Source: Sulfuricurvum sp. (GTDB lineage: Bacteria; Campylobacterota; Campylobacteria; Campylobacterales; Sulfurimonadaceae). From it: DNA of 64,000 nt. The notes under the pieces were generated by a model. That model made no database searches. It saw nothing but the letters and a program-made list of their open reading frames with translations, and was not told the DNA's origin. Location: assembly GCA_030694265.1 (NCBI GenBank), contig JAUXYP010000001.1, positions 434,001 through 498,000 on the forward strand, given 5' to 3'. The number at the start of each line of letters is the position of its first letter. The first letter of the stretch is position 1. The position numbers were made by a program, and so were the translations under genes. Of the stretch, positions 37,898 through 46,193 are shown piece after piece.

Positions 37898-39065
37898 ATT
37901 TACGTAGCGTAGCTACGTAGGTTTCGATACGTTTGATTCCCTTACGAATACTTTCGATGTCTGTTGCAAAACTGAAGCGGAAGTAACCTTCAGATCCGAA
38001 TCCCAATCCAGGGACCACAGCTACTCCCTGATCTTCAAGTAGTCCTTTACAAAACTCCATAGAATCGTTACTGATTGCCTTAATATTCACAAAAAGATAA
38101 AATGCGCCGGCAGGTGAGAGAACTGAAAGACCTTCAATTTCATTGAATAATTTTACTGCTTCATCTCTACGTGCTTTAAATGCTTGACGCATAGATTCGA
38201 TATCGCCGTCAGCTTCTCCATTTAAACCCACAATAGCGGCTTTTTGTGTAATGCTATTGATATTAGAAGTACTCTGGCTTTGTAGTTTTTTGGTTGCCTG
38301 AATAATTTCGGTGTTGGCAGAAGCCATATAGCCAAAACGCCATCCCGTCATGGCTACTGATTTACTCAATCCATTGATAGTTACGGTACGTTTAAACATA
38401 TCGTCACTGACAGAAGCTGCGGATACAAACTCACCGTCATAGATTAATTTTTCATACATTTCATCACTGGCAACGATGACATTTGTCCCTTCAAGTACTT
38501 TTCCTAAAGCGGTTAGCTCTTCACGTGAGTATACTGCGCCTGTAGGATTAGAGGGTGAAGTCAAGATTAACATTTTTGTTTTTGGAGTAAGGGCCTTCTT
38601 TAATTGTTCAGGTGTTATTTTAAAGCCACTATCATCATCAGTCATGATTTCAACAATAGTTCCCCCACAGTATTGAACCAATTCGGGATAGGTAACCCAA
38701 TACGGTGCAGGAATGATGACTTCATTGCCTTCTTGAATGGTTGATGCAAAGAGATTGTAAAGAGAATGCTTGGCACCATTGCTGGCAATAATTTGGTTAG
38801 GTTTGTAGGACAGACCGTTGTCTCGTAGAAGCTTATGGGCAATAGCAGCTTTGAGCTGTGGAATACCGTCAACTGCAGTATATTTTGTGAATCCCTCATT
38901 GATTGCACGAATGGCTGCATCTTTGATCACTTGAGGGGTGTCGAAATCAGGCTCTCCGGCTGAAAAGCTAATGATGTCTTTGCCTTGAGCTTTAAGCTCT
39001 TGTGCCAAAGTAGAAATAGCGATGGTAATCGATTCTGAGAGAGTATTGACGCGATCGGTTAGCAT
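37896..39065 (-). CDS. Aspartate-type aminotransferase (class I)
   Basis: 389 residues of class I aminotransferase. The PLP lysine is K235 in GLSKSVAMTGWRFGY; GEPDFDTP near residue 38, SPSNPTGAVYSREE and the arginine in YFRFSFA that holds the alpha-carboxylate are all present. It resembles the aspC/ato-type 'Ib' aspartate or prephenate aminotransferases that interconvert aspartate and oxaloacetate. Specificity within the family cannot be decided by eye. It is transcribed from a visible TATAAT on the minus strand and faces the 73-residue gene. Confidence 0.9.
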   Translation of the reverse strand: MLTDRVNTLSESITIAISTLAQELKAQGKDIISFSAGEPDFDTPQVIKDAAIRAINEGFTKYTAVDGIPQLKAAIAHKLLRDNGLSYKPNQIIASNGAKHSLYNLFASTIQEGNEVIIPAPYWVTYPELVQYCGGTIVEIMTDDDSGFKITPEQLKKALTPKTKMLILTSPSNPTGAVYSREELTALGKVLEGTNVIVASDEMYEKLIYDGEFVSAASVSDDMFKRTVTINGLSKSVAMTGWRFGYMASANTEIIQATKKLQSQSTSNINSITQKAAIVGLNGEADGDIESMRQAFKARRDEAVKLFNEIEGLSVLSPAGAFYLFVNIKAISNDSMEFCKGLLEDQGVAVVPGLGFGSEGYFRFSFATDIESIRKGIKRIETYVATLRK

Positions 39066-39091
39066 GTGCAGCCCTTTAGAATTTTTTTGAA

Positions 39092-39097
39092 ATTATA
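39092..39097 (-). promoter_or_regulatory. -10 box of the aminotransferase gene
   Basis: The minus strand reads TATAAT 26 bases before the ATG at 39065. AAAGGG lies at ribosome-binding distance. Confidence 0.55.
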
Positions 39098-39131
39098 ACA
39101 AAACAACACTCCATTTTTTCTTTCTTTTAAT

Positions 39132-40073
39132 TTAGGTGAAAATGATTTGATTTTTACCCAATTCTTTACTCTTGATTAGCCCCATTCCTGTTCTTTTGAT
39201 AAAACCGTCAATATCATCGTTGGCACGATGCATGGTGGCTCCGATGCTAACGGTTACCTCAATAGTTTTTCCATTGTATATGAGGTGTGAATGTTCTACT
39301 TTATGGCGTATTTTTTCGGCAATACCGAGTGCTTTATCGCTTTCGCATCGATTTATCAGCACAGCAAACTGATCACCGGCATATCGATAAACGTAGTCTC
39401 CTGCTCTTACCATTGCTTTTATCGTTTGGGCTAAAAAAAAGAGAACTTTATCCCCTGCAAGATGACCAAATTCGTCATTGATTTCTTTGAATGTGTCTGT
39501 ATTGATCATCAAGGAGAGCAGTGGAAGATCACGATCAGTCCCATTTACTAAGATGTCTCCTAGATCTTCCATATATTTACGGTGATTGAGCAAGTGCGTT
39601 AACGGATCAGTGGTGATAGCAAGCATAGCATCATCAAGACGTTCATGAAGATGTGAAATTGTCTCTTCAGATTTTCTGAGTTCAGTTGCCATATCAGTTC
39701 CGAGCTTTGTGAGCCCATCTGCCATACGTATGCAGTGATCGTGCGTATTATCCCGTGGGATTGTTCTACTATAGGAATCTAACAGTTCACATTGCATGGC
39801 GGCTACATTGGATATATTATTATGGGCGTCTGCAAAACTGTCGATGGCGGCTTTAGCAAGCTCTATGTATTTAACCATGGAATCAAGCTTTTCATCTATA
39901 CTGGAATTATTATTAAGTGCACTTTTAAGCGTGCTGTCCGTTATTGCGTCAAAAATTTTGTTAAATTGTTTTTGATAATGGATAGGATACGGAGGAATAT
40001 GCATTGCGCTTAATACAGAAAGAGCCTCGTCGTGAATGGCAATTATTTTGTCATAAATTGAGTTATTTGCCAT
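39132..40073 (-). CDS. GGDEF-domain protein with degenerate active site
   Basis: 313 residues. The first 140 are helical, with no membrane segment. The GGDEF domain follows (about 150-313), with DPLTHLLNHRKYMEDL, INTDTFKEINDEFGHLAGDKVL, and the signature replaced by AGDQF in YAGDQFAVL. The aspartate is kept, but the glutamate that positions metal and substrate is glutamine, and the RxxD inhibitory site is missing, so diguanylate cyclase activity is doubtful. It might bind c-di-GMP or GTP, or regulate another protein. AAGGATAAC precedes the ATG. A palindrome CTTCTATAGAAG lies at 40086-40097, just upstream. Confidence 0.82.
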   Translation of the reverse strand: MANNSIYDKIIAIHDEALSVLSAMHIPPYPIHYQKQFNKIFDAITDSTLKSALNNNSSIDEKLDSMVKYIELAKAAIDSFADAHNNISNVAAMQCELLDSYSRTIPRDNTHDHCIRMADGLTKLGTDMATELRKSEETISHLHERLDDAMLAITTDPLTHLLNHRKYMEDLGDILVNGTDRDLPLLSLMINTDTFKEINDEFGHLAGDKVLFFLAQTIKAMVRAGDYVYRYAGDQFAVLINRCESDKALGIAEKIRHKVEHSHLIYNGKTIEVTVSIGATMHRANDDIDGFIKRTGMGLIKSKELGKNQIIFT

Positions 40074-40182
40074 ATGATAGTTATCCTTCTATAGAAGTTC
40101 ATTATGTATTATTTGAAAAGAATATGTATTTATCCATAATATAAATAATAAATAGCTGAATATAACAATATATATTAGTTTA

Positions 40183-40731
40183 TTATTTTTGACCTATAAA
40201 TGAAGCTATTTTGACCTTTTCTCCATACATATTTTTGTCGTCGCGTTCTGCATAGGAAAGGACTTTTAATGTACAAAACTCTATTGGAAGTTCATTTGAT
40301 CGTAAAAGAAAATCAGGATTGCTGGGGTTATGATACCCTGCTTCATGGGCTGTAATGAATGTTTCAAAAATGAGAATTCCGCCACTTTTTAGTCCTGCTA
40401 TCATGGAGGGGAATAGATTGCGCTCTAAATAGTTAATGTTTATCATTAAATCATAACAGTTTGGGGTAATGACATAGTGTGTTAAATCAGTTTCGACAGT
40501 ATGTATCTTATTTGTTTTTTTGATTTGGGAGAGTGCATAGTCTGATATGTCTACAGCATCTACTTCATATCCTAGGTTAACAAGGTAATGGCTATTACGT
40601 CCTGTGCCGCATGCGATATCTAAGGCCCTTTTACCTACTGAAAGTTTGACGTGTTTAATGACAATGTCCGAAGGACTCATCGGCATTGGAACGTTTTGAT
40701 GTTTGGTATTCCATCGTGTTTTATCGTCCAT
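40183..40731 (-). CDS. Class I SAM-dependent methyltransferase
   Basis: 182 residues. Motif I is DIACGTGRN (38-46), preceded by an N-terminal helix with RWNTKH. DAVDISDYAL forms motif II with the acidic residue that holds the ribose. The compact size and the FETF-xxx-HNPSNPDFLLRSNEL block resemble TehB/tellurite-resistance-like methyltransferases; the substrate is not known. AGGAGGGC at a good distance precedes the ATG. The DUF420 gene is divergent, and their -10 boxes overlap. Confidence 0.82.
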   Translation of the reverse strand: MDDKTRWNTKHQNVPMPMSPSDIVIKHVKLSVGKRALDIACGTGRNSHYLVNLGYEVDAVDISDYALSQIKKTNKIHTVETDLTHYVITPNCYDLMININYLERNLFPSMIAGLKSGGILIFETFITAHEAGYHNPSNPDFLLRSNELPIEFCTLKVLSYAERDDKNMYGEKVKIASFIGQK

Positions 40732-40746
40732 CTAGCCCTCCTGTTC

Positions 40747-40752
40747 TATAAT
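40747..40752 (+). promoter_or_regulatory. -10 box of the DUF420 gene, shared with the methyltransferase gene
   Basis: A TATAAT on the plus strand, 32 bases before the ATG at 40784. The same bases read TATTAT on the minus strand, in position to serve the methyltransferase at 40731. Confidence 0.5.
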
Positions 40753-40783
40753 ATGCGTAAATTTTACCACATAAGAGGGATAT

Positions 40784-41251
40784 ATGTTTTTAGAACCTGG
40801 ATTTTTGGGGACTCGTGCTCTCTTTTTTATGGATATGGTGACATTGTACTTTGCCATACTCCCTTTTTTACTCGCAATATCAATACGACAAGCCGTGATT
40901 GGGAATATACCACTTCATTTCCGTTCTCAGATGGTCATTTTATTTTTAACCATTGTCATGGTTATTATCTTTGAACTAGGGGTTCGTATTAGTGGCGGAT
41001 TTATAGAATATATTAAATTTTCTGCCATTTCCTATGACTTTTTTCTTATTTACTTGGCGGTTCATATTTTGGTGGCATTAATGTCAGTTGGCGGATGGAT
41101 ATATCTGATGATTACATCGTATAAAACGTATACTAAATTTGGAAGAGATGGTATGAAACAACATCGCCGTATGGGAAAATGGATTTTTGCCTCACTCACG
41201 TTAACTTCACTGATGGGATGCAGCATTTATCTTTTCTTATTTGTAGGCTAG
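40784..41251 (+). CDS. DUF420-type integral membrane protein
   Basis: 155 residues with four membrane helices (about 15-35, 48-66, 85-107, 127-148) and an N-terminal PGFLGTRA block, matching the DUF420 family. Members are found with cytochrome oxidase assembly factors in some bacteria (YozB, CtaM relatives), but no oxidase genes are near here. Conserved histidines are in HFRSQ, the VHILVAL helix and the QHRRMGKW loop, possible heme or copper ligands by position. It is convergent with the cold-shock/TM fusion gene and overlaps it by four bases. Confidence 0.8.
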   Translation: MFLEPGFLGTRALFFMDMVTLYFAILPFLLAISIRQAVIGNIPLHFRSQMVILFLTIVMVIIFELGVRISGGFIEYIKFSAISYDFFLIYLAVHILVALMSVGGWIYLMITSYKTYTKFGRDGMKQHRRMGKWIFASLTLTSLMGCSIYLFLFVG

Positions 41252-41949
41252 TTCATAGACGTATCGTATTTTTCTGCCATCAATTTGGCTTCGTCTGCCG
41301 TTAATGTGTCTCCTGCATTTTTGTAAATAATGGAGGCTCTTAAGAGATAGTCTGGATCATGAATTTTATGTATATCCAGCATTTTAATGGCTTCATTAAA
41401 TGCATTTTCATGGGCATAGCACTCAGCAATTTCTATAGCATGTGCTTGTTTGGCATGAGATTCCAAGCTGTAATACAGCCCCATTTTAAATATTTTATTG
41501 CGTGTTTCTTGCGCACGTAAATATTCGCTTTGTGCTTGGCTACAGTCACCGCTTTTTAATAATGTTTCAATTTTTTTAATTTGTAATTCATACCTATCTT
41601 GAATTTCTTGAATATTTTTGCGATCCAATTCTCCGTAAATCAATACTCCTATAAAAATAAGTAAACTGCTAATAGCAACAAGAGGTAGGAGTGTAGTAGG
41701 TGATTTTTTAGGTATAGGATGTGTTTGTTCATGCGATGATTGATGGACTGAAGCATGATGAACTTCTGAAGATATAACATAAATTTCCGTTGCTTTATCT
41801 TCATGGGGATCAAAATTAACATCTGCATCAATTTTTGGTGGTATCACTGATCTGCAATCTACAATGGATAAAGTGTAATTCCCATCGTCTTCGCCCTTTA
41901 TTATTCCTATTTCTGTTTCATTATCATAAATAATTATTTTTCCATGCAT
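41248..41949 (-). CDS. Membrane protein with N-terminal cold-shock-like OB domain
   Basis: 233 residues from the ATG at 41949, which has AGGAG ten bases upstream; a GTG nine bases earlier sits too close to that site. Residues 1-65 resemble a degenerate cold-shock domain (GKIIIYDNETEIGIIKG, then a D-x-x-VNFDP strand), in which the aromatic RNA-binding residues are mostly lost. A histidine-rich linker (about 66-84) leads to one membrane helix (about 90-108), then a helical tail of TPR-like repeats (about 115-233). The OB domain would be cytosolic, with the tail in the periplasm. I do not know the family. Confidence 0.65.
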   Translation of the reverse strand: MHGKIIIYDNETEIGIIKGEDDGNYTLSIVDCRSVIPPKIDADVNFDPHEDKATEIYVISSEVHHASVHQSSHEQTHPIPKKSPTTLLPLVAISSLLIFIGVLIYGELDRKNIQEIQDRYELQIKKIETLLKSGDCSQAQSEYLRAQETRNKIFKMGLYYSLESHAKQAHAIEIAECYAHENAFNEAIKMLDIHKIHDPDYLLRASIIYKNAGDTLTADEAKLMAEKYDTSMN

Positions 41950-42008
41950 GGATACCACACTCCTGTCATTCTATGCTGCATTATAACTGCTAATTTGACA
42001 ATTTATTC

Positions 42009-42014
42009 TATAAT
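42009..42014 (+). promoter_or_regulatory. -10 box of the 78-residue protein gene
   Basis: A perfect TATAAT 21-27 bases before the candidate start codons at 42035 and 42041, followed by an AGGAG ribosome-binding site. Confidence 0.55.
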
Positions 42015-42034
42015 ACGCATTTACTAGGAGATGA

Positions 42035-42271
42035 ATGGAAATGATACATTTAAAAGAAAAGTTAACCGATTTCGGCTGCAGCAACGAATTTGTAGAGATT
42101 GCTGTGGGATACGAGCAGTTTTATAAATCTGATATGGATATAGAAGCATTTATTGAGCTTGTGGAAGAAGAACACGCTAAAGTTGAAGAGGTAGAGGCTT
42201 TAAAAGAGAGAGCAGGGCAGGCACTGGATGCTTCGGCTGTATTAGCTGAGTTTATTGATGAAGAGGAATAG
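42035..42271 (+). CDS. Small acidic hypothetical protein
   Basis: 78 residues, strongly acidic and helical (FIELVEEEHAKVEEVEALKERAGQALD), probably forming a coiled coil, with no signal peptide, cysteine pair or membrane segment. There are two in-frame ATGs (42035 and 42041); the second has the better distance to AGGAG. It has its own promoter. The function is not known and the family is not recognised. Confidence 0.6.
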   Translation: MEMIHLKEKLTDFGCSNEFVEIAVGYEQFYKSDMDIEAFIELVEEEHAKVEEVEALKERAGQALDASAVLAEFIDEEE

Positions 42272-42300
42272 ATTGAAAAACGTAAGATACTTTAATCTCT

Positions 42301-44466
42301 TTAGAGACTAGCCGGTTTACCGGTATAGTATCCTTGGGCATGATCAATTCCATGCTTCTTGACCGCTTCATAAATGGCTTCGTCACTGACAAATTCAGCT
42401 ACCGTTTGGGCCCCAATTTTATGGGCAAAATCAACAATCGAATCGACAATAATATTATGGCGGGAGTTGGCTGTTATCCCTTGTATAAGTGAACCGTCTA
42501 TTTTTATGTAATCAACATTCAATTTCAATACATTTTCAAAGTTTGAATAGCCAGTTCCAAAATCATCGATGGAGATTTTGGCTCCGAGAGATTTAACCTG
42601 GTTGATAAAGGAAGCTACTTCCTCATAATTTTCGATCCCCTCGGATTCCAAAATTTCAAATACAATACGAGAAGCAGTTTCTGTTTTAATAATTGTTTTG
42701 ATGATTTCTTGAACGGTATAGGGATCACGTATATCGCTATCAGACAAATTGATACTGAAACTCTCACTGCGTGTAGAAAAAAGGCTACATGCCTGATAGA
42801 TCACTTCACGCGTAATTTGCGAATAAACTTTTGTTTTTTTAGCTATTGGCAAGAATACCATTGGAGGAATCATTTCTCCATTTTCATCGATCATCCGAAC
42901 CAATGTTTCATATTTGTCAATATTGCCGGTTTTTAGATTAATTATTGGTTGATAATGGCAGATGATACGCTGATTGGCTAATGCTTTGCGTATGGATGAA
43001 GCCATGGCAATATTAGTGCGATATATTTCTTCTATATTTTCGTCTTCTTCATAAAGGGCAATCGGTATTTTTTTCTCTTTTGCTCTATGTAAAGCGATAT
43101 CGGCACGGGTAAGCAGTTTACCCATACCCATCGCTACACCTATACTCATACGGACACTGAACGTTTGATCACTGACGATAAAAATTTTCTCTTCCAACAT
43201 ATCCATCAAGGTTGTGATTTGATGGTGTAGTTGTGTCCAGGTAGTATAATCATAGAAAAGAATTGCAAATTCATCTCCACCCGTGCGATAGGGAGTAAAT
43301 CCCATCTCGATTAACCACTGTCCTACTTGAAATAAGATGGAATCTCCAGCATCAATTCCAAAAAAATCATTAATTTCTTTAAAGTCATCAATGTTAAACA
43401 AAGCACATGCATTGGGTTTATTCTCATCCATATCAGCTACAATTTTTTGACGATTAGGAAGGCTTGTTAATTGATCATAAAATGCCAATTCTACCTGTTT
43501 GATTTGACTTTCACGAAGTTCGCTTAAATCGCTAAAAACGGCTAAATAATTATTAATTATGTGGTGCTCATCAACAATAGCCGTAATGCTCATCCACTCA
43601 GGAAAAATTTCCCCATTAGAACGTTTGTTCCAAACTTCACCGCTCCAATGCCCCTTATCTTCGAGACTATGCCACATTTGATCATAAAATTCCTGATTAT
43701 GTTTGCCTGAAGCAAATATTTTCGGGTTGTGTCCAATGACATCATTTTTATCGGTATAGCCAAAGGTAGTCATAAATGCATTATTAACTTCTATGATGTT
43801 GTTATCACTATCAGTTACAACCATTCCGTCAGATGCATTTTCAATGGCAGTACCGAGAATTTGAAGTTTTTTCTGATTTTCATCGATATGTGTTTCATAT
43901 TCGGATCGTTTAAGTACCATAGAGACAATAAAGGCGCAGTTTTCCAAAAGTCGTTTATGAAATTCTGAGGGGGCACGGTGTTCGAACGAAGAAAGAGCGA
44001 AACTTCCTGTGGCCTTATTCGATAGATCTCGAATCGGCATTGACCAGCATGAGCAGAGGTTGAAATCATAGGCAATATGACGGATATCACTCCACCGTTC
44101 GTCGGTTTTTGCATCTTGTACAAATTGGGCTTCATTGTGATAAACAGCATTACCGCATGAACCGCCACCCACTCCAGGTTTTAGTTCTTCAAGTGCTTCG
44201 TGCCCGATTTCAGGAATTGACGGTGCTGCAACAACACTTAAAAGACTGCTCAAAGGGTCGAGAAGCATAATAGAAGCGACGGAATTGGGAAGTATACTTT
44301 CTGCCAAGTGGCAAAGACGTTCAAGTACTTCTTGCTGATTACGGCCTACAAGGAGTAATTCGAAAATATTTTGTTGTATATCAAGAATTTGACTGTATTC
44401 TAATGATGAAAGGACAACTTGTTCAATGCTGTTTTCATGAGATGTGCAGTTTGAAAACTCATTCAT
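42301..44466 (-). CDS. GAF-PAS-GGDEF-EAL signalling protein
   Basis: 721 residues, cytosolic. A GAF domain lies at about 40-185 with conserved cysteines (GSCGNAVY and NLCSCWSMP), followed by a PAS domain at about 205-325 (GMVVTDSDNNIIEVNNAF), GGDEF at about 335-475 with intact GGDEF (TGGDEFAIL), and EAL at about 480-721. The EAL motif reads ETL, but the other catalytic residues (E in FEILESEG, DDFGTGYSNF, K in YIKIDG) are kept, so it could both make and degrade c-di-GMP, or use one activity. It stands alone; the promoter is not obvious. Confidence 0.9.
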   Translation of the reverse strand: MNEFSNCTSHENSIEQVVLSSLEYSQILDIQQNIFELLLVGRNQQEVLERLCHLAESILPNSVASIMLLDPLSSLLSVVAAPSIPEIGHEALEELKPGVGGGSCGNAVYHNEAQFVQDAKTDERWSDIRHIAYDFNLCSCWSMPIRDLSNKATGSFALSSFEHRAPSEFHKRLLENCAFIVSMVLKRSEYETHIDENQKKLQILGTAIENASDGMVVTDSDNNIIEVNNAFMTTFGYTDKNDVIGHNPKIFASGKHNQEFYDQMWHSLEDKGHWSGEVWNKRSNGEIFPEWMSITAIVDEHHIINNYLAVFSDLSELRESQIKQVELAFYDQLTSLPNRQKIVADMDENKPNACALFNIDDFKEINDFFGIDAGDSILFQVGQWLIEMGFTPYRTGGDEFAILFYDYTTWTQLHHQITTLMDMLEEKIFIVSDQTFSVRMSIGVAMGMGKLLTRADIALHRAKEKKIPIALYEEDENIEEIYRTNIAMASSIRKALANQRIICHYQPIINLKTGNIDKYETLVRMIDENGEMIPPMVFLPIAKKTKVYSQITREVIYQACSLFSTRSESFSINLSDSDIRDPYTVQEIIKTIIKTETASRIVFEILESEGIENYEEVASFINQVKSLGAKISIDDFGTGYSNFENVLKLNVDYIKIDGSLIQGITANSRHNIIVDSIVDFAHKIGAQTVAEFVSDEAIYEAVKKHGIDHAQGYYTGKPASL

Positions 44467-44578
44467 TAAAATACCTTTTTTATCGCGTCTCTATCAGACT
44501 TAATGGCGAAGAATACAGGAATCCATCTATGGTATTACTTAAAATCAATCCACTTTGTTTCTCGCTGTAAAATATATG

Positions 44579-44584
44579 TATAAT
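44579..44584 (+). promoter_or_regulatory. -10 box of the YbgC-like gene
   Basis: A perfect TATAAT 31 bases before the ATG at 44615. The start has no strong Shine-Dalgarno sequence. Confidence 0.55.
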
Positions 44585-44614
44585 ACGCAACAATATTGAT
44601 AAATAGGGCAGTTT

Positions 44615-44986
44615 ATGACCATTCGTGTGTATTATGAAGACACTGATGTAGGGGGTGTCGTTTACCATTCCAATTATCTGAATTTTTGCGAGCGAGCACG
44701 GAGTCAGCTCTTTTTTGATGCTGGTCGGTCACCGATATTGGAAAAGGGGCATTTTGTTGCCAAACACCTTGATGCCGATTATATCAAAAGTGCAAAATTC
44801 GGGGATGTTGTGGAGGTTAAAACGACACTTGTCGAGCTGAAAAATGCTTCTTTTACCTTATTGCAGCAAGTATTTCGCGGTGAAGAAGAGCTTTTTAAAA
44901 TGACGATCGTACTCGTTTATTTAAATTTTGAAGGATCTATGTCGAAGATTCCAAACTCTGAAAAAGAGTTTTTATCATCGCTATAG
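44615..44986 (+). CDS. ybgC: YbgC-type acyl-CoA thioesterase
   Basis: 123 residues of hot-dog fold. The catalytic aspartate is in YYEDTDVGGVVYHSNYL (about 6-22), followed by the typical ERARSQL helix. YbgC hydrolyses short-chain acyl-CoA or acyl-ACP and is linked to the Tol-Pal region in other bacteria. Here it stands alone and overlaps the end of the ferritin-like gene by six bases, convergently. No tol genes are in the window. Confidence 0.88.
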   Translation: MTIRVYYEDTDVGGVVYHSNYLNFCERARSQLFFDAGRSPILEKGHFVAKHLDADYIKSAKFGDVVEVKTTLVELKNASFTLLQQVFRGEEELFKMTIVLVYLNFEGSMSKIPNSEKEFLSSL

Positions 44987-45487
44987 TTTAAACTGCTCCA
45001 TAAATTCTTTTAGATCATCAAAAAGTGATTGTAAATCTTCTTCATGTTCCACTTCATCTGCTAAAATTTGAGATACCAAGTCATAGGTAACAATGTCTTT
45101 TGTTCGGATAATGTCTAAAATATTCGAATACGTAGTAATCGCACACTGTTCTCCTTTGATGGCTTGATCCAATATACTTCGAACATCAGGGTTTTCAGGT
45201 GCATCATAGCCGCAATTTGAGTGTTTGAGCCAGTCACCAGGATGCAATATTGGTGTTCCCCCAAGCTGAATGATACGAGTGCTTATCAGTGTTGCATGGC
45301 GAAGTTCATCTGCGGCATGCAGGGTTAACTCAGCAATAACGGCATCTTTCATGAGACCTTTAATAACCTTTGCTTCGATAAAATATTGGTAATAAGCCAG
45401 CCATTCATCACAATAGGCACGATTGAGTAAATCAATAACGGTACTTGCTTCTATGTCTTTGAGTATCGATATGCCACGTTTTGCCAT
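44981..45487 (-). CDS. Ferritin-like / bacterioferritin-type protein
   Basis: 168 residues, a four-helix bundle of the ferritin-like superfamily. Diiron ligands are E28 (DEWLAYYQY), E61 and H64 (DELRHA), then a glutamate in GEQCAITTY and the E-x-x-H of DEVEHEED in the last helix. It is close in length to bacterioferritin and to Dps-like ferritin proteins, and may store iron or detoxify peroxide. AAGGAG precedes the ATG. An Fnr/Crp-type regulator is encoded upstream on the same strand (45561), separated by 73 bases. Confidence 0.8.
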   Translation of the reverse strand: MAKRGISILKDIEASTVIDLLNRAYCDEWLAYYQYFIEAKVIKGLMKDAVIAELTLHAADELRHATLISTRIIQLGGTPILHPGDWLKHSNCGYDAPENPDVRSILDQAIKGEQCAITTYSNILDIIRTKDIVTYDLVSQILADEVEHEEDLQSLFDDLKEFMEQFKL

Positions 45488-45560
45488 AATAAACTCCTTT
45501 TACATTTTACATTAATTTAAACACTTTAACACCGTTGTTCTTAAAGTAAAAGTAAATTTT

Positions 45561-46190
45561 TTACCGATATTTTTGTAATCCATTTGGATCAAGAACTTCG
45601 AAAACTTGCCTTGGCTTGAATAATATTAATTTTTCTTTTTTGAACTTTGTCATTATTCGCGAGAGAGTTTCAGGTGCTATACCTGCTATTTTAGCAATTT
45701 CTATCCCTTTCAAAGTAGTAAATACATCGGGACGATCTGTCATAATACGAACAATCTTACTGCATGAGTCTGGGGCACTTAATTGATCATTTACACGCTG
45801 CAAAGAAGCAATCTTTTTAGAGAGGGATGTGATGATGGCGATACTTAATCCAGCATCTTCTTGAAGAAGTTTTAGAAATGGATCACGCTGTAGTTTTAAA
45901 ATACGACAAGAGGAAAGGGCCTCTGCGGTAGCTGGAAAAGGTATTTTTTGTAATGTCGCCGACTCCGCAAACATAGATGGCCCATGGAAGCGATGGACTT
46001 CAAATGTTCCGGATACATTAGACTTATATAAAGAAATATCCCCTTCTAAAAGAAAATGAAAATAGCCGCTTTGATCACCTTGGTAAAAAATGATTTCACC
46101 GGAAGTATAGTTTCGACATAGCGATAAGGCATCAAGCTCTTGAAGCTGTACCGGTGTTAGGTGAGCGAATATTTCAATGGATTCGAGCAT
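45561..46190 (-). CDS. Crp/Fnr-family transcriptional regulator
   Basis: 209 residues. An N-terminal cyclic-nucleotide-type effector domain (about 5-120; SGEIIFYQGDQSGYFHFLLEGDI) is followed by a C-terminal helix-turn-helix (EIAKIAGIAPETLSRIMTKFKKEKLI, about 165-190). The N-terminus lacks the cysteine cluster of the oxygen sensor Fnr, so it is another member (NssR-like, CprK-like or similar), with an unknown effector. It starts four bases after the end of the periplasmic-binding-like gene, so the operon is UDG-like, PBP-like, Crp-like. Confidence 0.88.
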   Translation of the reverse strand: MLESIEIFAHLTPVQLQELDALSLCRNYTSGEIIFYQGDQSGYFHFLLEGDISLYKSNVSGTFEVHRFHGPSMFAESATLQKIPFPATAEALSSCRILKLQRDPFLKLLQEDAGLSIAIITSLSKKIASLQRVNDQLSAPDSCSKIVRIMTDRPDVFTTLKGIEIAKIAGIAPETLSRIMTKFKKEKLILFKPRQVFEVLDPNGLQKYR

Positions 46191-46193
46191 AAC

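Noticed and set aside
42286-42310. Short palindrome TCTCTTTAGAGA between the 78-residue gene and the GAF-PAS-GGDEF-EAL gene
   Set aside because: No loop and no T-run, so it is not a credible terminator or operator.
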